Below are positions 1-8,528 of a DNA stretch of 64,000 nucleotides, one piece after another (within the stretch, counting starts at the first letter, position 1; each line of letters starts with the position of its first letter). Where the stretch lies: assembly GCF_003111665.1 (NCBI RefSeq), contig NZ_CP022188.1, positions 2,356,001 through 2,420,000 on the forward strand, read 5' to 3'. This DNA is from Parazoarcus communis. Lineage in GTDB: Bacteria > Pseudomonadota > Gammaproteobacteria > Burkholderiales > Rhodocyclaceae. Under the pieces are notes generated by a model. That model did no database searches and was not told the DNA's origin. It saw only the letters and a program-made list of their open reading frames with translations. The translations under genes and the position numbers were made by a program.

Positions 1-1281
1 CTCCTGACTGCGCTGCTGTCGCTGCTGGTGCTGCTGTATGCGATCGGCGGCTGGGATTCGAAGGGGCGTCATTTCCATGCGCTGTGGCAGTTTCAGGTCA
101 TGGGGATCAACGGCGCATTCCTGACCGGCGACTTCTTCAATCTTTTCGTATTCTTCGAGATCCTGCTGATCGCTTCTTACGGCCTCATGGTCCATGGCGG
201 CGGCCGTGACCGCATGAGCGCCGGGGTGCAGTATGTGGTTGTCAACCTGGTCGGATCGACGCTGTTCCTGATTTCCGTGGGCCTCATTTACAGCGTGACC
301 GGTACGCTGAATATGGCGGACCTCGCGCTCAAGGTGCCGGAGCTTGCACAGGGCGATCGCGCGATTCTCAATACGGGCGCGCTGCTCCTGCTCATGGTGT
401 TCGGCATCAAGGCTGCGCTGGTGCCACTGCACTTCTGGCTGCCCGGTGCCTACTCCAACGCGCCAGCGCCGGTCGCGGCCTTGTTTGCGATCATGACCAA
501 GGTGGGGGCGTACTCCATCCTGCGGCTGTTTCCGCTGGCCTTCGGCGACGGGGCGGGGCTGTCGTCCGGGCTTGCCGAACCCTGGCTGCTGCCGGCGGCG
601 CTGATCACACTGGCTTTGGGCATGATCGGTGTGCTGGCGGCGCGCAGCCTGACCCAGCTTGCCAGCTTCGCGGTGATCGGCTCCACCGGAACCCTGATGA
701 CTGCGGTGGGGCTGTTTTCGCCACAGGCCACCGGCGCGGCCTTGTATTACCTGATGCACTCGACGCTCGCCGCAGCGGTGCTGTTTCTGATTGCGGGAGA
801 GGTCGCGGTGCGGCGTGCCTGTGCCGACAGGTTGTCGCCCGGTGCCGAGTTCGCCGATCGGGGGGTGTTGGCGGTGTTCTTCTTCATCGCGGCAATCGCG
901 CTGTGTGGCATGCCGCCGCTGTCCGGCTTCATCGGCAAGCTGATGATCCTCGACAGCGCACGCGCGGCACCCAATGCAGTGTTGATCTGGGCGGTGATCC
1001 TGGTGTCTTCCCTGCTGTGCATCATCGGCTTCGGACGTGCAGGCAGCGCGGTGTTCTGGAAGAACGCGCCGGGTGCGCAGGTGCTGGCGGAGGATTCGCC
1101 GCTCGCGGAGCGTCGATCGGTGCTGCCACTGGTGTCGATTGGCACCCTGCTGGCGGCGCTGGTGCTGTTGACCGCATTCGCCGGGCCTATGATGACCTGG
1201 ATCGAACAGGCTGCAGAGCAGATCTATCATCCCGCGTACTACATTGATGCGGTGATGGGTGAGGCTGGAGGTTACGAATGA
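1..1281 (+). CDS. mnhD: Mrp-type cation/H+ antiporter subunit D (5' end outside window)
   Basis: Membrane subunit of the multi-subunit Mrp/Mnh/Pha monovalent cation/proton antiporter; it belongs to the NuoM/NuoN-like proton-translocating family. The frame is open from base 1, so the gene starts upstream and about 420 C-terminal residues are seen. The sequence is a run of hydrophobic helices with the family hallmark GAFLTGDFFNLFVFFE near the start and a buried lysine segment (KAALVPLHFWLPGAYS). It overlaps the next gene by 4 nt (ATGA), as is usual for translationally coupled mrp subunits. It is paralogous to the complete mnhD on the minus strand at 3668-5173 but clearly diverged from it. The GTG at base 28 is an internal codon, not a start. 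Confidence 0.9.
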   Translation, partial: LLTALLSLLVLLYAIGGWDSKGRHFHALWQFQVMGINGAFLTGDFFNLFVFFEILLIASYGLMVHGGGRDRMSAGVQYVVVNLVGSTLFLISVGLIYSVTGTLNMADLALKVPELAQGDRAILNTGALLLLMVFGIKAALVPLHFWLPGAYSNAPAPVAALFAIMTKVGAYSILRLFPLAFGDGAGLSSGLAEPWLLPAALITLALGMIGVLAARSLTQLASFAVIGSTGTLMTAVGLFSPQATGAALYYLMHSTLAAAVLFLIAGEVAVRRACADRLSPGAEFADRGVLAVFFFIAAIALCGMPPLSGFIGKLMILDSARAAPNAVLIWAVILVSSLLCIIGFGRAGSAVFWKNAPGAQVLAEDSPLAERRSVLPLVSIGTLLAALVLLTAFAGPMMTWIEQAAEQIYHPAYYIDAVMGEAGGYE

Positions 1282-1817
1282 TGGAACATGATACGGAGGC
1301 TCACCAGGCTCAGACGCATCAGGCGAAAGCGTTCAACTGGCTTCCGCACCCGTTGATGACCTTGCTGCTGATCCTGATCTGGGTGTTGCTGCAAAACAGC
1401 CTCAGCCTTGGCAATGTGGTGCTCGGCGTATTCCTTGGGGTGTTGTTTCCGCTGCTGACGTCCGGGTTCTGGCCTGACCGGCCACGTGTGCGCAATTATC
1501 GAAAGGCCGCCGGCTATTTTTTGATCGTGATGGGCGACATCGTGGTCGCCAATATCGAGGTCGCGCGCCTGATCGTGTTTGCCAAGGTGTCGTCACTGCG
1601 GCCGCGCTGGATCTCTGTGCCCTTGGAGCTGACCCAGCCGGAGGCGATCACGCTGCTGGCCGGCACCGTCACGATGACGCCAGGTACCGTCAGTTGCGAC
1701 TTGTCCGCAGATGGTCGCCACCTTCTGGTTCATTGTCTGGACGAACCTGATCCGGACGCTGCCGTGCAGCGTATCAAGACGCGCTATGAGGCGCGGCTGT
1801 TGGAGATATTCGAATGA
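1278..1817 (+). CDS. mnhE: Mrp-type cation/H+ antiporter subunit E
   Basis: Small membrane subunit E of the Mrp antiporter, 179 aa. After a hydrophilic, His/Gln-rich N-terminus of about 20 residues come two to three helices (LMTLLLILIWVLLQNSL; VVLGVFLGVLFPLL). A soluble C-terminal domain follows with the conserved MnhE stretch around LLAGTVTMTPGTVS and the H/Y VH.LD segment. The start ATG overlaps the mnhD stop (ATGA) and the gene overlaps mnhF by 4 nt. The extended polar N-terminus is absent from the minus-strand paralogue at 3174-3665. Confidence 0.9.
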   Translation: MMEHDTEAHQAQTHQAKAFNWLPHPLMTLLLILIWVLLQNSLSLGNVVLGVFLGVLFPLLTSGFWPDRPRVRNYRKAAGYFLIVMGDIVVANIEVARLIVFAKVSSLRPRWISVPLELTQPEAITLLAGTVTMTPGTVSCDLSADGRHLLVHCLDEPDPDAAVQRIKTRYEARLLEIFE

Positions 1818-2083
1818 TCGAGCATGCCTTGACCTTTGCGTTCGGTGCAATTTCGCTCGCGCTGCTGATGAACCTTTGGTCGGTCGTGCGCGGACCCAGC
1901 ATTCTGGACCGCGTGCTGGTGGTCGACACCATGGTGATCAACGTCATCGCCCTGATCATTCTGTATGGCATCAGTGAAACGACCCCGGTGTATTTCGAGG
2001 CGGCGCTGATCTTTGCCATGTACGGCTTCGTATCCACGGTTGCCTACGCCAAGTTCGTCTTGCGCGGCAACATCATCGAATAA
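1814..2083 (+). CDS. mnhF: Mrp-type cation/H+ antiporter subunit F
   Basis: Subunit F, 89 aa, three predicted transmembrane helices. The conserved RGPSILDRVLVVDTM segment between helices 1 and 2 is the MnhF family signature, with Arg/Asp residues thought to lie near the ion path. It is translationally coupled to mnhE (4-nt overlap) and followed 14 nt later by mnhG. The length is normal for the family. Confidence 0.92.
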   Translation: MIEHALTFAFGAISLALLMNLWSVVRGPSILDRVLVVDTMVINVIALIILYGISETTPVYFEAALIFAMYGFVSTVAYAKFVLRGNIIE

Positions 2084-2097
2084 GGAGTGACAGCGAG

Positions 2098-2490
2098 ATG
2101 CCCATTTTGGCTGAAGTCGTTATTTCTGCGCTGATCGTCATCGGCGCAGTGTTTCTGCTTGTGGGGTCGTGGGGCATGATTCGCATGCCTGAACTGATGA
2201 CCCGTCTGCATGCGCCGACCAAGGCCACCACGCTTGGTGTGGGCGGCGCCCTGCTGGCATCGATCGCTTATTTTCTGGCTGCAGAGGGGCGTTTTTCGGT
2301 ACACGAGTTGCTGATTTCGATGTTCCTTTTTCTGTCTGCACCGATTACCGCTCATTTTCTGGCCAAGGCACACATGCATAGCCGGCTGAGTGCTGCCCTG
2401 TTGCCGAAACCTGAGGGCAAGGGCTGGAGCACCTACGACAAGTCCGATGCAGCGGAATCCGCTGACGCGTCCGCGCGAGAGCCCTCCTGA
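2098..2490 (+). CDS. mnhG: Mrp-type cation/H+ antiporter subunit G
   Basis: Subunit G, 130 aa, last gene of the left Mrp operon. Three helices are visible, and the family motif RMPELMTRLHAPTKATTLGVGG follows helix 1. The C-terminus is a polar tail rich in Ser/Ala/Glu. A purine-rich ribosome site (AAGGAG, 2082-2087) precedes the ATG. The TGA at 2488-2490 is separated by a single base from the stop codon of the opposing mnhG (2492-2494). No stem-loop terminator fits between the two operons. Confidence 0.9.
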   Translation: MPILAEVVISALIVIGAVFLLVGSWGMIRMPELMTRLHAPTKATTLGVGGALLASIAYFLAAEGRFSVHELLISMFLFLSAPITAHFLAKAHMHSRLSAALLPKPEGKGWSTYDKSDAAESADASAREPS

Positions 2491-2491
2491 G

Positions 2492-2857
2492 TCAATCCCC
2501 GGTTGCCGGAGGTGTGCTGCGCCCTGCCTGGTGATCGGCCAGGGCGTCCCCAAGCGGGCCAGACTTTGGTTTGTGGCCAGCACGGTGGGCAGACCTGGAG
2601 ACGGCATGTGCTGCCAGTGGCGCAGTGGCAAGCAGCACCAGTACCGCGAACACTGCCTCGAGCGCCATCTCTCCGCTGCTGGCTGCCGCGACGCCCACGA
2701 GTACCAGGGCGGCCCCCAGTGATCCCGCCTTGCTTGCAGAATGCATGCGGCTGTAGCAGTCGGGAAGCCTCACCAGGCCAATCGCGCCGATCAGGCAAAG
2801 CAGCGCGCCGGCCAGGATGAGGCCGCTCGCCAGAATGCCGAGCAGTGTCTGAGTCAT
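2492..2857 (-). CDS. mnhG: Mrp-type cation/H+ antiporter subunit G (second operon)
   Basis: Subunit G of the right-hand Mrp operon, 121 aa, three helices with RLPDCYSRMHSASKAGSLG as the family motif and a charged C-terminal tail. It overlaps mnhF by 4 nt. It ends tail-to-tail against the plus-strand mnhG with one intervening base. The two G proteins share the motif but little else, so this is not a recent inverted duplication. Confidence 0.9.
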   Translation of the reverse strand: MTQTLLGILASGLILAGALLCLIGAIGLVRLPDCYSRMHSASKAGSLGAALVLVGVAAASSGEMALEAVFAVLVLLATAPLAAHAVSRSAHRAGHKPKSGPLGDALADHQAGRSTPPATGD

Positions 2858-3177
2858 TGGTCGCGCTCCTCCTTGATCGATGCTGCTGGTGGCGACTCGG
2901 CTTCGCGTGTCCTGAACATCAGCATGAAGGCAGTGGTGCTGATGAAGGACACCAGCGCCAGAACGACGGCGGCGTCAAGTATTACCGTCTGGCGCGAGTG
3001 GAGCGCGAACAGCCCAAGCGCGGCGGTGCCGAGCAGGGTCAGCGCATCGATTGCCACCACGCGGTCGGGGCCGGTAGGGCCTCGCAGCAGGCGTGCCAGT
3101 ATCAGCGCAGCGCTGACGCCCTGCAGGGCGAATGCGAGTGGAATCACCCAGGCTGCACCGGCCAGCTCAAAGCTCAT
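2854..3177 (-). CDS. mnhF: Mrp-type cation/H+ antiporter subunit F (second operon)
   Basis: Subunit F, 107 aa from the ATG at 3177. An in-frame start 12 codons upstream (3213) exists, but 3177 is preferred: its ATG overlaps the mnhE stop by 4 nt like the other junctions, and the protein then begins directly before the first helix. Three helices are present, with the motif LLRGPTGPDRVVAIDAL matching MnhF. The acidic/basic tail is about 20 residues long. Confidence 0.88.
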   Translation of the reverse strand: MSFELAGAAWVIPLAFALQGVSAALILARLLRGPTGPDRVVAIDALTLLGTAALGLFALHSRQTVILDAAVVLALVSFISTTAFMLMFRTREAESPPAASIKEERDQ

Positions 3178-3665
3178 GCTCCATCCTCCGTCGTTGATCC
3201 CGCATCGATCCATCTCAGCAGCCGGAATTCGATCCTGCGCACGCCTCGCTCGACCGCGTCCTGCGAATCGGCGTCGAGCGCATGTACGTACATGAGCTGG
3301 CTGTCGCGGTCGTAGTCGAGCGCAAGGGTGCCGGGCGTCAGGGTCAGCAATGCGCCTATCAGTGTGGCGATGCCGTCGTCAGCACGCTTCAGTCTGATCG
3401 CCACCACGGCTGGCCTGGTGTTCATCCTTCGGCGCAATACAAGGCGAGCAACATCGAAACTGGCCTTGAATATCTCGCCGATGAACCAGACGACGAAACG
3501 GACGCCGTACTCGACTCGAAGAGCGTAACGACGGATGCCAAAGAGGTCGCCGGAGAGTCGCAGTACGCCGAACACGATCATGAAGGTGGCCAGTACCCCG
3601 AGCGGGCTCAGCATGTCGGCGAAGGCTGCCAGCCCGAAGGCGAGGGCAAGGTGAAGAAGCGCCAT
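3174..3665 (-). CDS. mnhE: Mrp-type cation/H+ antiporter subunit E (second operon)
   Basis: Subunit E, 163 aa. The ATG at 3665 lies 2 nt after the mnhD stop. A longer in-frame extension to 3815 would read 50 Arg-rich residues inside mnhD and is not credible. There are two N-terminal helices, then the soluble domain with the conserved IGALLTLTPGTLALDYD segment and a VHALD stretch. It shares the subunit E fold with the gene at 1278-1817 but has no polar N-terminal extension. Confidence 0.88.
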   Translation of the reverse strand: MALLHLALAFGLAAFADMLSPLGVLATFMIVFGVLRLSGDLFGIRRYALRVEYGVRFVVWFIGEIFKASFDVARLVLRRRMNTRPAVVAIRLKRADDGIATLIGALLTLTPGTLALDYDRDSQLMYVHALDADSQDAVERGVRRIEFRLLRWIDAGSTTEDGA

Positions 3666-3667
3666 GA

Positions 3668-5173
3668 TCACCTCCCTGGCGCGCCGAGCACGGCGCTGAT
3701 GTAGTGTGCGGGGTGGGCAAGTTGTTCTGCGGCGGCGCTGGCGAAGTCCATCACCGGTCCCGCGCCGATGCCGATACCGACCGTGATCGCAGCCAGGCCA
3801 CCCGTTGCCCACCATGCCGGCGCCTGTCCGCTAAGCGCGCGGCTGCCTGCCGCGCCCAGCGGATGTGCCTTGAGGAAGGCCTCGTTCCAGATCTTGCTCA
3901 TCGACAACAGGGTGAAGATGCCCGTCAGCAGCGCGATGCCAACCGCGATCCAGACGCCGGTTTCGAGACCCGCCCGCACCAGGACGAACTTTGCCCAGAA
4001 GCCCGACAGCGGCGGAATACCTGCTAGCGAGAGTGCGGGGATGGCAAACATCAGAGCCAGCCATGGTGCGCGGGCATAGAGCCCGCCCATTGCAGGGAGG
4101 CGTTCGGAGCCTGTCATGCGCGCGGCGATGCCGCCGATGAAGAACAGGTTTGCCTTCACGACGATGTGATGGATCAGGTAAAACACCGCGCCGGCCAGCG
4201 CCAACGGTGTAGCCAGCGCCAGGCCGAGCACCATGTAGCCGACCTGGCTGACGATGTGAAAGGAAAGGATGCGCCTGACCTCGGTCTGGGCCGCAGCGCC
4301 GAGCACTCCGATCAGCATGGTTGCACATGCCACCCACAGCAGCACCTCATGCACCAGCCCGGCGTCCGGCCACAACAGGGTGACCAGCCGAATCAGCGCA
4401 TACACGCCGACCTTGGTCAGCAGCCCGGCAAAGAGCGCCGATACCGGCGTCCACGCAACATGGTAGGACGCGGGCAACCAGCCGAAGACCGGAAACAGCG
4501 CGGCCTTGATGGAAAAAGCGAGCAGCATCAGCACCAAGGGCGCCTGCACGCCTGGTGGGGTGTCGCCCGCCGCGAACAATGCCGCCAGTTCGGCCATGTT
4601 GAGGGTGCCGGCGCTGCCATATACAAGGCCGGCAGCGAGCAGGAACATCAGGGTGGCGATCAGGTTGAGAACCACGTAGACCACGGTGCCCGCCAATCGA
4701 CGTCTGTCACCACCCAGGGCGATCAGCGCAAACGAGCCGACCAACAGCACCTCAAACCAGACGTAAAGGTTGAACACATCTCCGGTAATGAAGGCGCCGC
4801 AGACACCGACCAGCAGGCCATGTGTCAGCAGGTGAAAGTCACGGCCGCGTGCAGGGTCGGTGTCATGAGCCAGCGAATAGAGCACGGTGGCCGTCGCGAT
4901 CACCCCGGTGATCGCAACCATCGCTGCCGACAGTCGGTCCACCACCAGCGTGATGCCATAAGGGGCTGCCCAGCCGCCCATCTGACTGACCAGGATGTCG
5001 CCCCGGCCGGCGTATGTGACCAGTGCCAGTCCGACCGCCATCAGTCCGGCCGCACCGAGCAGACTCAGCCCGGCGCAGGCGCGGTGGTTGCCACGGGTCA
5101 GCAGACAGGCGATCAGCGTGCCCAGCGGCAGGAGCAGGGGGGCAACAAGGAGCAGGTGAGGAGACGGGTTCAT
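3668..5173 (-). CDS. mnhD: Mrp-type cation/H+ antiporter subunit D (second operon)
   Basis: Complete subunit D, 501 aa, about 14 predicted helices, homologous to complex I NuoN/NuoM. Landmarks are CGAFITGDVFNLYVWFEVLL in the region near residue 110 and the lysine-bearing KAALFPVFGWLPASYHVAWT around residue 225. The start overlaps mnhC by 4 nt. Length and motifs are typical, so this copy should be functional as a proton-translocating subunit. Confidence 0.92.
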   Translation of the reverse strand: MNPSPHLLLVAPLLLPLGTLIACLLTRGNHRACAGLSLLGAAGLMAVGLALVTYAGRGDILVSQMGGWAAPYGITLVVDRLSAAMVAITGVIATATVLYSLAHDTDPARGRDFHLLTHGLLVGVCGAFITGDVFNLYVWFEVLLVGSFALIALGGDRRRLAGTVVYVVLNLIATLMFLLAAGLVYGSAGTLNMAELAALFAAGDTPPGVQAPLVLMLLAFSIKAALFPVFGWLPASYHVAWTPVSALFAGLLTKVGVYALIRLVTLLWPDAGLVHEVLLWVACATMLIGVLGAAAQTEVRRILSFHIVSQVGYMVLGLALATPLALAGAVFYLIHHIVVKANLFFIGGIAARMTGSERLPAMGGLYARAPWLALMFAIPALSLAGIPPLSGFWAKFVLVRAGLETGVWIAVGIALLTGIFTLLSMSKIWNEAFLKAHPLGAAGSRALSGQAPAWWATGGLAAITVGIGIGAGPVMDFASAAAEQLAHPAHYISAVLGAPGR

Positions 5174-5547
5174 CGCGACGCCTTCTCGTCCAGGTCGGGC
5201 GAGGGGGCTTCGGCGACCTCGGTAACGCGGTCAGTCGCGGTGCTGCCATGCAGCTCCCAGGTGCGCCGCAGCACTGCGAGGGCGAAGACAAAGAGGGCAA
5301 AGCCGATGACGATCGCGGTCAGCACCAGGGCCTGGGGCAGCGGATTGGCGGCCAGTTCGGGCACGCCGTTGGAAGAGACAAAAGCTGCGGTACGGTTGCC
5401 AAGCCGGCCTGCGGTCAGCACGGCAATATTGATGCTGTTGCCGAGCAGCACGATACCCAGGACGACCCGGACCAGATTGCGGTCGAGCAACAGCCACACA
5501 CCAATGGCGGCGAGCAGGCCGGCGGTGATCGCAGCGACGATTTCCAT
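5170..5547 (-). CDS. mnhC: Mrp-type cation/H+ antiporter subunit C
   Basis: Subunit C, 125 aa, a NuoK homologue with three helices. The motif VLGIVLLGNSINIAVLTAG and the PLPQALVLTAIVIGFAL segment are diagnostic of MnhC. It starts 1 nt after the mnhAB stop and overlaps mnhD by 4 nt. A C-terminal polar tail of about 30 residues is Asp/Glu-rich. Confidence 0.92.
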   Translation of the reverse strand: MEIVAAITAGLLAAIGVWLLLDRNLVRVVLGIVLLGNSINIAVLTAGRLGNRTAAFVSSNGVPELAANPLPQALVLTAIVIGFALFVFALAVLRRTWELHGSTATDRVTEVAEAPSPDLDEKASR

Positions 5548-5548
5548 C

Positions 5549-8275
5549 TCAAACCTCCTTTTCCATCAGTCTGAACAGCATGTGGGTGACTGCGCCGAAT
5601 ACCGTGAGGAATACGCCGACATCGAACAGCAGCGGACTGCCCAGAGGAAGTCCGCCCGGGAACAGCCAGGCGCTGCCAAGGAAGGGCCGGCCGTCGGCGA
5701 GACCGAACAGGCCGGCGCCCGCGGCAAGCGCCAGGCCGGATCCGGTGATGACGCTGGGCTGAACGTGCAGCAGGCGGCGCGTGCAACCGACCCCGTAACC
5801 CAGGGCGAGGAGGACGGCGGCACAGACGGCAACCAGACCGCCGATGAAGCCGCCGCCGGGCAGGTTGTGGCCGCGCCACAGCAGCACGAGTGAAATCAGC
5901 AGCAGCAGGCCCGCGAGCGGGCGCAGTCCCTGGCGCAGCATCACGCTGCCGAACTCCGGGTTGCCCTCGTCGCCGCCGCGCTGCACATCGTTGTCAGGGC
6001 GCAGCAGCAGTGCGGCAGCCAGCGCAGCGAGCGCAACCACGAGGATTTCACCCAGCGTGTCGAAGGCGCGAAAATCGACCAGGATGACGTTTACGACGTT
6101 GGCGCCGTGACCACTTGGCAGGCTGTTTGCAAGGTACCAGGCGGCAAGGCCTTCGGGCAGTGGCTGGCTGATGGCGGTCAGGATGACCAGCGTCACTGCG
6201 ATGCCGAAGCCTGCGGCGACGATCAGGTGCAGGCGGCGGCGCCGTGAATTGCGCCAGCCGATGATCTGCACTGCTGGCAGACCGTTCAGCACCAGCGCCA
6301 GAAAAATCACGGTCAGTGTTTCCACCATGATCTGGGTGATCGCAACGTCCGGCGCGCCAACCGCCAGAAAGAACAGTCCGATACCCAGCCCGCTGGCGCC
6401 GAGCGCAGTGATCAGCGCGATGCGGTCGCGCATCACCGCGGCGCCTGCTGCGCCGAGCGCTGCCAGCAGGCAGCCGGCAGTCGCCAGCCAGGACAGTTCG
6501 CTTGTGGCAGGCAGGCGCGCACCGTGGTCGCTGGCGAGCACGGTGCCGAGCAGGGCGAACACTGCAGTCACCAAGGCCAGAAGTGCAATGTGTTGACGCA
6601 ATGAACCATGCTGGAAGCGGTCGGCGACTTTTCCGGCGATGATGAAAATGCGCTTCAGCAGGCGATCCCACAGCAGATCGCCACTGATCAGCCACACACG
6701 TCGCCAGCGCGCCAGCCAGTGACGAACCAGGCGACGCTGCAGATAGATGAAGGCGCCGAGGGAGACCGTGATCACGCTGGCGACGACCGCCGGGGTGATA
6801 CCGCCCCACAAGTACAGCTTGACCGGAACCGCGTCGCGGGCCACCGCCTGTACTGCACTGTCGATCAGCCACACCTCTGCGATACCGTTGAAGGCGCCGA
6901 GCAGGAAACCGCCAACCGCCAGCAGCATCGGGCCCAGCCACATCAGCAGGCTGACCTCGTGCGGGGCGCGAGGATAAGCGCCCTGGCGGCCAAGGAAGGT
7001 GCGGATGAACACCAGGCCCGCGGCGGCCAGCAGCAGCGCATTGCTGACAATCATCACTGCTGTGCTTGCCCAGCCCAGCGGGCCCATCTCGATCAACCCG
7101 GTGTATTTGAACTCTTTTGCGATGAAGCCGAAAAAGGGCGGCAGGCCGGCGTTGGAGAAGGCGGCCAGTGCGACCGCGGCGCCGGTCAGCGGCATGAACC
7201 TGATCAGTCCGCCCAGGCGCCCCAGTTCGCGGGTGCCCGTTGCATGGTCGACGGCACCGACCGCCATGAACAGGGCCCCCTTGTAAAGCGAATGCGCCAG
7301 CAGGTAGATGGCGAATGCCTGAAGGCCGTAGGTGGTATTGGTGCCGATCAGCATGGTGAGCTGACCGAGGACCGTGACCGTGGTGTAGGCGAGGATGCGC
7401 TTGAGGTCGGTCTGGCGCAGCGCAAGTACGGCACCGACGATGGAGGTGGCAGCGCCGACCACGACCAGGATGGTGCCCCAGCCGTCCTCGCCGCCCATCA
7501 CCGGGTTCAGTCGTGCGAGCAGATACACGCCTGCTTTGACCATGGTGGCTGAATGCAGGTAGGCAGAAACGGGTGTCGGCGCCTCCATCGCGTTCGGAAG
7601 CCACAGGTGGAAGGGGACTTGAGCGGATTTGGTGAAACAGCCCAGCAACACCAGCACCAGGATGGCCGGGTAGAACGCATGCCCCTCGATCGCCGCCGCC
7701 GACAGGGCCGAGAACTGCCAGGCGTCTGCTGCGAGGCCGAGCAGGATCAATCCGGCGAGCAGCGCGAGCCCTCCGCCGCCGGTAATCAGCAGCGCCTGCA
7801 GCGCGGCGCGGCGAGAGGCTGCACGTTCGTGCTGAAAGCTGATCAGCAGGTAGGAGCTGACGCTGGTGAGCTCCCAGAACACGAACATCGCGATCAGGTC
7901 GTCGGCCAGCACCAGGCCGAGCATGGCCGCCATGAACGCAAGCAGGAAAGCGTAGAAGCGGCCGAGGTGATGGTGGTCGGACAGGTAGCTGCCAGCATAA
8001 AGAACAATCAGCGTGCCGATCCCGGTTACCAGCAGGCCGAACAGCATCGACAGGCCATCGAGACGGAAGGACAGGGTGACGTCGAGCGCAGGGATCCAGG
8101 CGACGGATGCGAGCACGGAATTGCCGCTGGAGACTGCCGCGATCTGGCTCAGCAGCCAGCCGAATCCGTAAAGCGGCGCAAGCGCCAGCAGCCAGCCGGC
8201 GCGCGTGCCAAGCACCTTGCCCAGCCAGGGGGCAAGAAGCGCAGTCAGACCGATCAGGGCAAGCGCGGTGAGCAT
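5549..8275 (-). CDS. mnhA: Fused Mrp antiporter subunits A and B
   Basis: First gene of the right-hand operon, 908 aa. Roughly residues 1-600 form the NuoL-like MnhA core, with FWELTSVSSYLLI near 135 and KSAQVPFHLWLPNAMEAPTP near 230. The next 150 residues match the MnhA C-terminal (MbhD/MbhE-like) part, with VGAPDVAITQIMVETLTV. The last roughly 130 residues are a subunit B domain (LLLWRGHNLPGGGFIGGL). No separate mnhB exists downstream; mnhC follows 1 nt later. A-B fusions are known in Proteobacteria (Pha type). The operon is therefore complete as AB-C-D-E-F-G. The substrate (Na+, K+ or both) cannot be read from sequence. Confidence 0.92.
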   Translation of the reverse strand: MLTALALIGLTALLAPWLGKVLGTRAGWLLALAPLYGFGWLLSQIAAVSSGNSVLASVAWIPALDVTLSFRLDGLSMLFGLLVTGIGTLIVLYAGSYLSDHHHLGRFYAFLLAFMAAMLGLVLADDLIAMFVFWELTSVSSYLLISFQHERAASRRAALQALLITGGGGLALLAGLILLGLAADAWQFSALSAAAIEGHAFYPAILVLVLLGCFTKSAQVPFHLWLPNAMEAPTPVSAYLHSATMVKAGVYLLARLNPVMGGEDGWGTILVVVGAATSIVGAVLALRQTDLKRILAYTTVTVLGQLTMLIGTNTTYGLQAFAIYLLAHSLYKGALFMAVGAVDHATGTRELGRLGGLIRFMPLTGAAVALAAFSNAGLPPFFGFIAKEFKYTGLIEMGPLGWASTAVMIVSNALLLAAAGLVFIRTFLGRQGAYPRAPHEVSLLMWLGPMLLAVGGFLLGAFNGIAEVWLIDSAVQAVARDAVPVKLYLWGGITPAVVASVITVSLGAFIYLQRRLVRHWLARWRRVWLISGDLLWDRLLKRIFIIAGKVADRFQHGSLRQHIALLALVTAVFALLGTVLASDHGARLPATSELSWLATAGCLLAALGAAGAAVMRDRIALITALGASGLGIGLFFLAVGAPDVAITQIMVETLTVIFLALVLNGLPAVQIIGWRNSRRRRLHLIVAAGFGIAVTLVILTAISQPLPEGLAAWYLANSLPSGHGANVVNVILVDFRAFDTLGEILVVALAALAAALLLRPDNDVQRGGDEGNPEFGSVMLRQGLRPLAGLLLLISLVLLWRGHNLPGGGFIGGLVAVCAAVLLALGYGVGCTRRLLHVQPSVITGSGLALAAGAGLFGLADGRPFLGSAWLFPGGLPLGSPLLFDVGVFLTVFGAVTHMLFRLMEKEV

Positions 8276-8528
8276 TGAGGCTCCATGAGTGGGCAGTCTT
8301 CTGCATCGGGCGCGACGTCGTCGGTGGGCCGCAGGTCACGCCGTTGATTGTAGTGTTGGTGAATGACCCAAGACGATCGCGAGAGGTTCCCGCTATCGGG
8401 AGGGATGTGTCACCGGGCCTTTGGGCAGGCGTCACATCTGCTTGCAGTGTGGGCGGGCTCTCATGCGGCGGTTCCGCAAAACCTGCTAAAATGCGAGGCT
8501 TTTTTCAACATAGACCGGAGCTGTCCCC
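8276..8528. promoter_or_regulatory. Divergent intergenic region mnhA / ndk with a putative ndk promoter
   Basis: This 253-bp gap separates the minus-strand mnh operon from ndk. For ndk, a TAAAAT -10-like box preceded by CTGC lies at 8487-8492, 37 nt before the start codon; no good -35 is seen. A GATGTG...CACATC inverted repeat at about 8403-8437 might be an operator or RNA hairpin, but no known riboswitch core was recognised. The mnh promoter itself could not be located with confidence. Confidence 0.4.

Noticed and set aside
4166..5893. A 575-codon plus-strand open frame opposite mnhD, mnhC and mnhA
   Set aside because: It lies antisense to well-recognised membrane proteins. Its Gln/Arg/His-rich composition is the usual shadow of GC-rich genes, and there is no ribosome site.
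6048..8435. A 795-codon minus-strand frame overlapping mnhA
   Set aside because: Out-of-frame shadow of the fused mnhAB with Arg/Pro/His-rich nonsense composition. The overlapping MnhA frame has clear family motifs.
8400..8470. A riboswitch-like structured segment upstream of ndk
   Set aside because: Inverted GATGTG/CACATC arms are present, but no conserved core of a known riboswitch (cobalamin, TPP, SAM, Na+/Li+ types) could be recognised.
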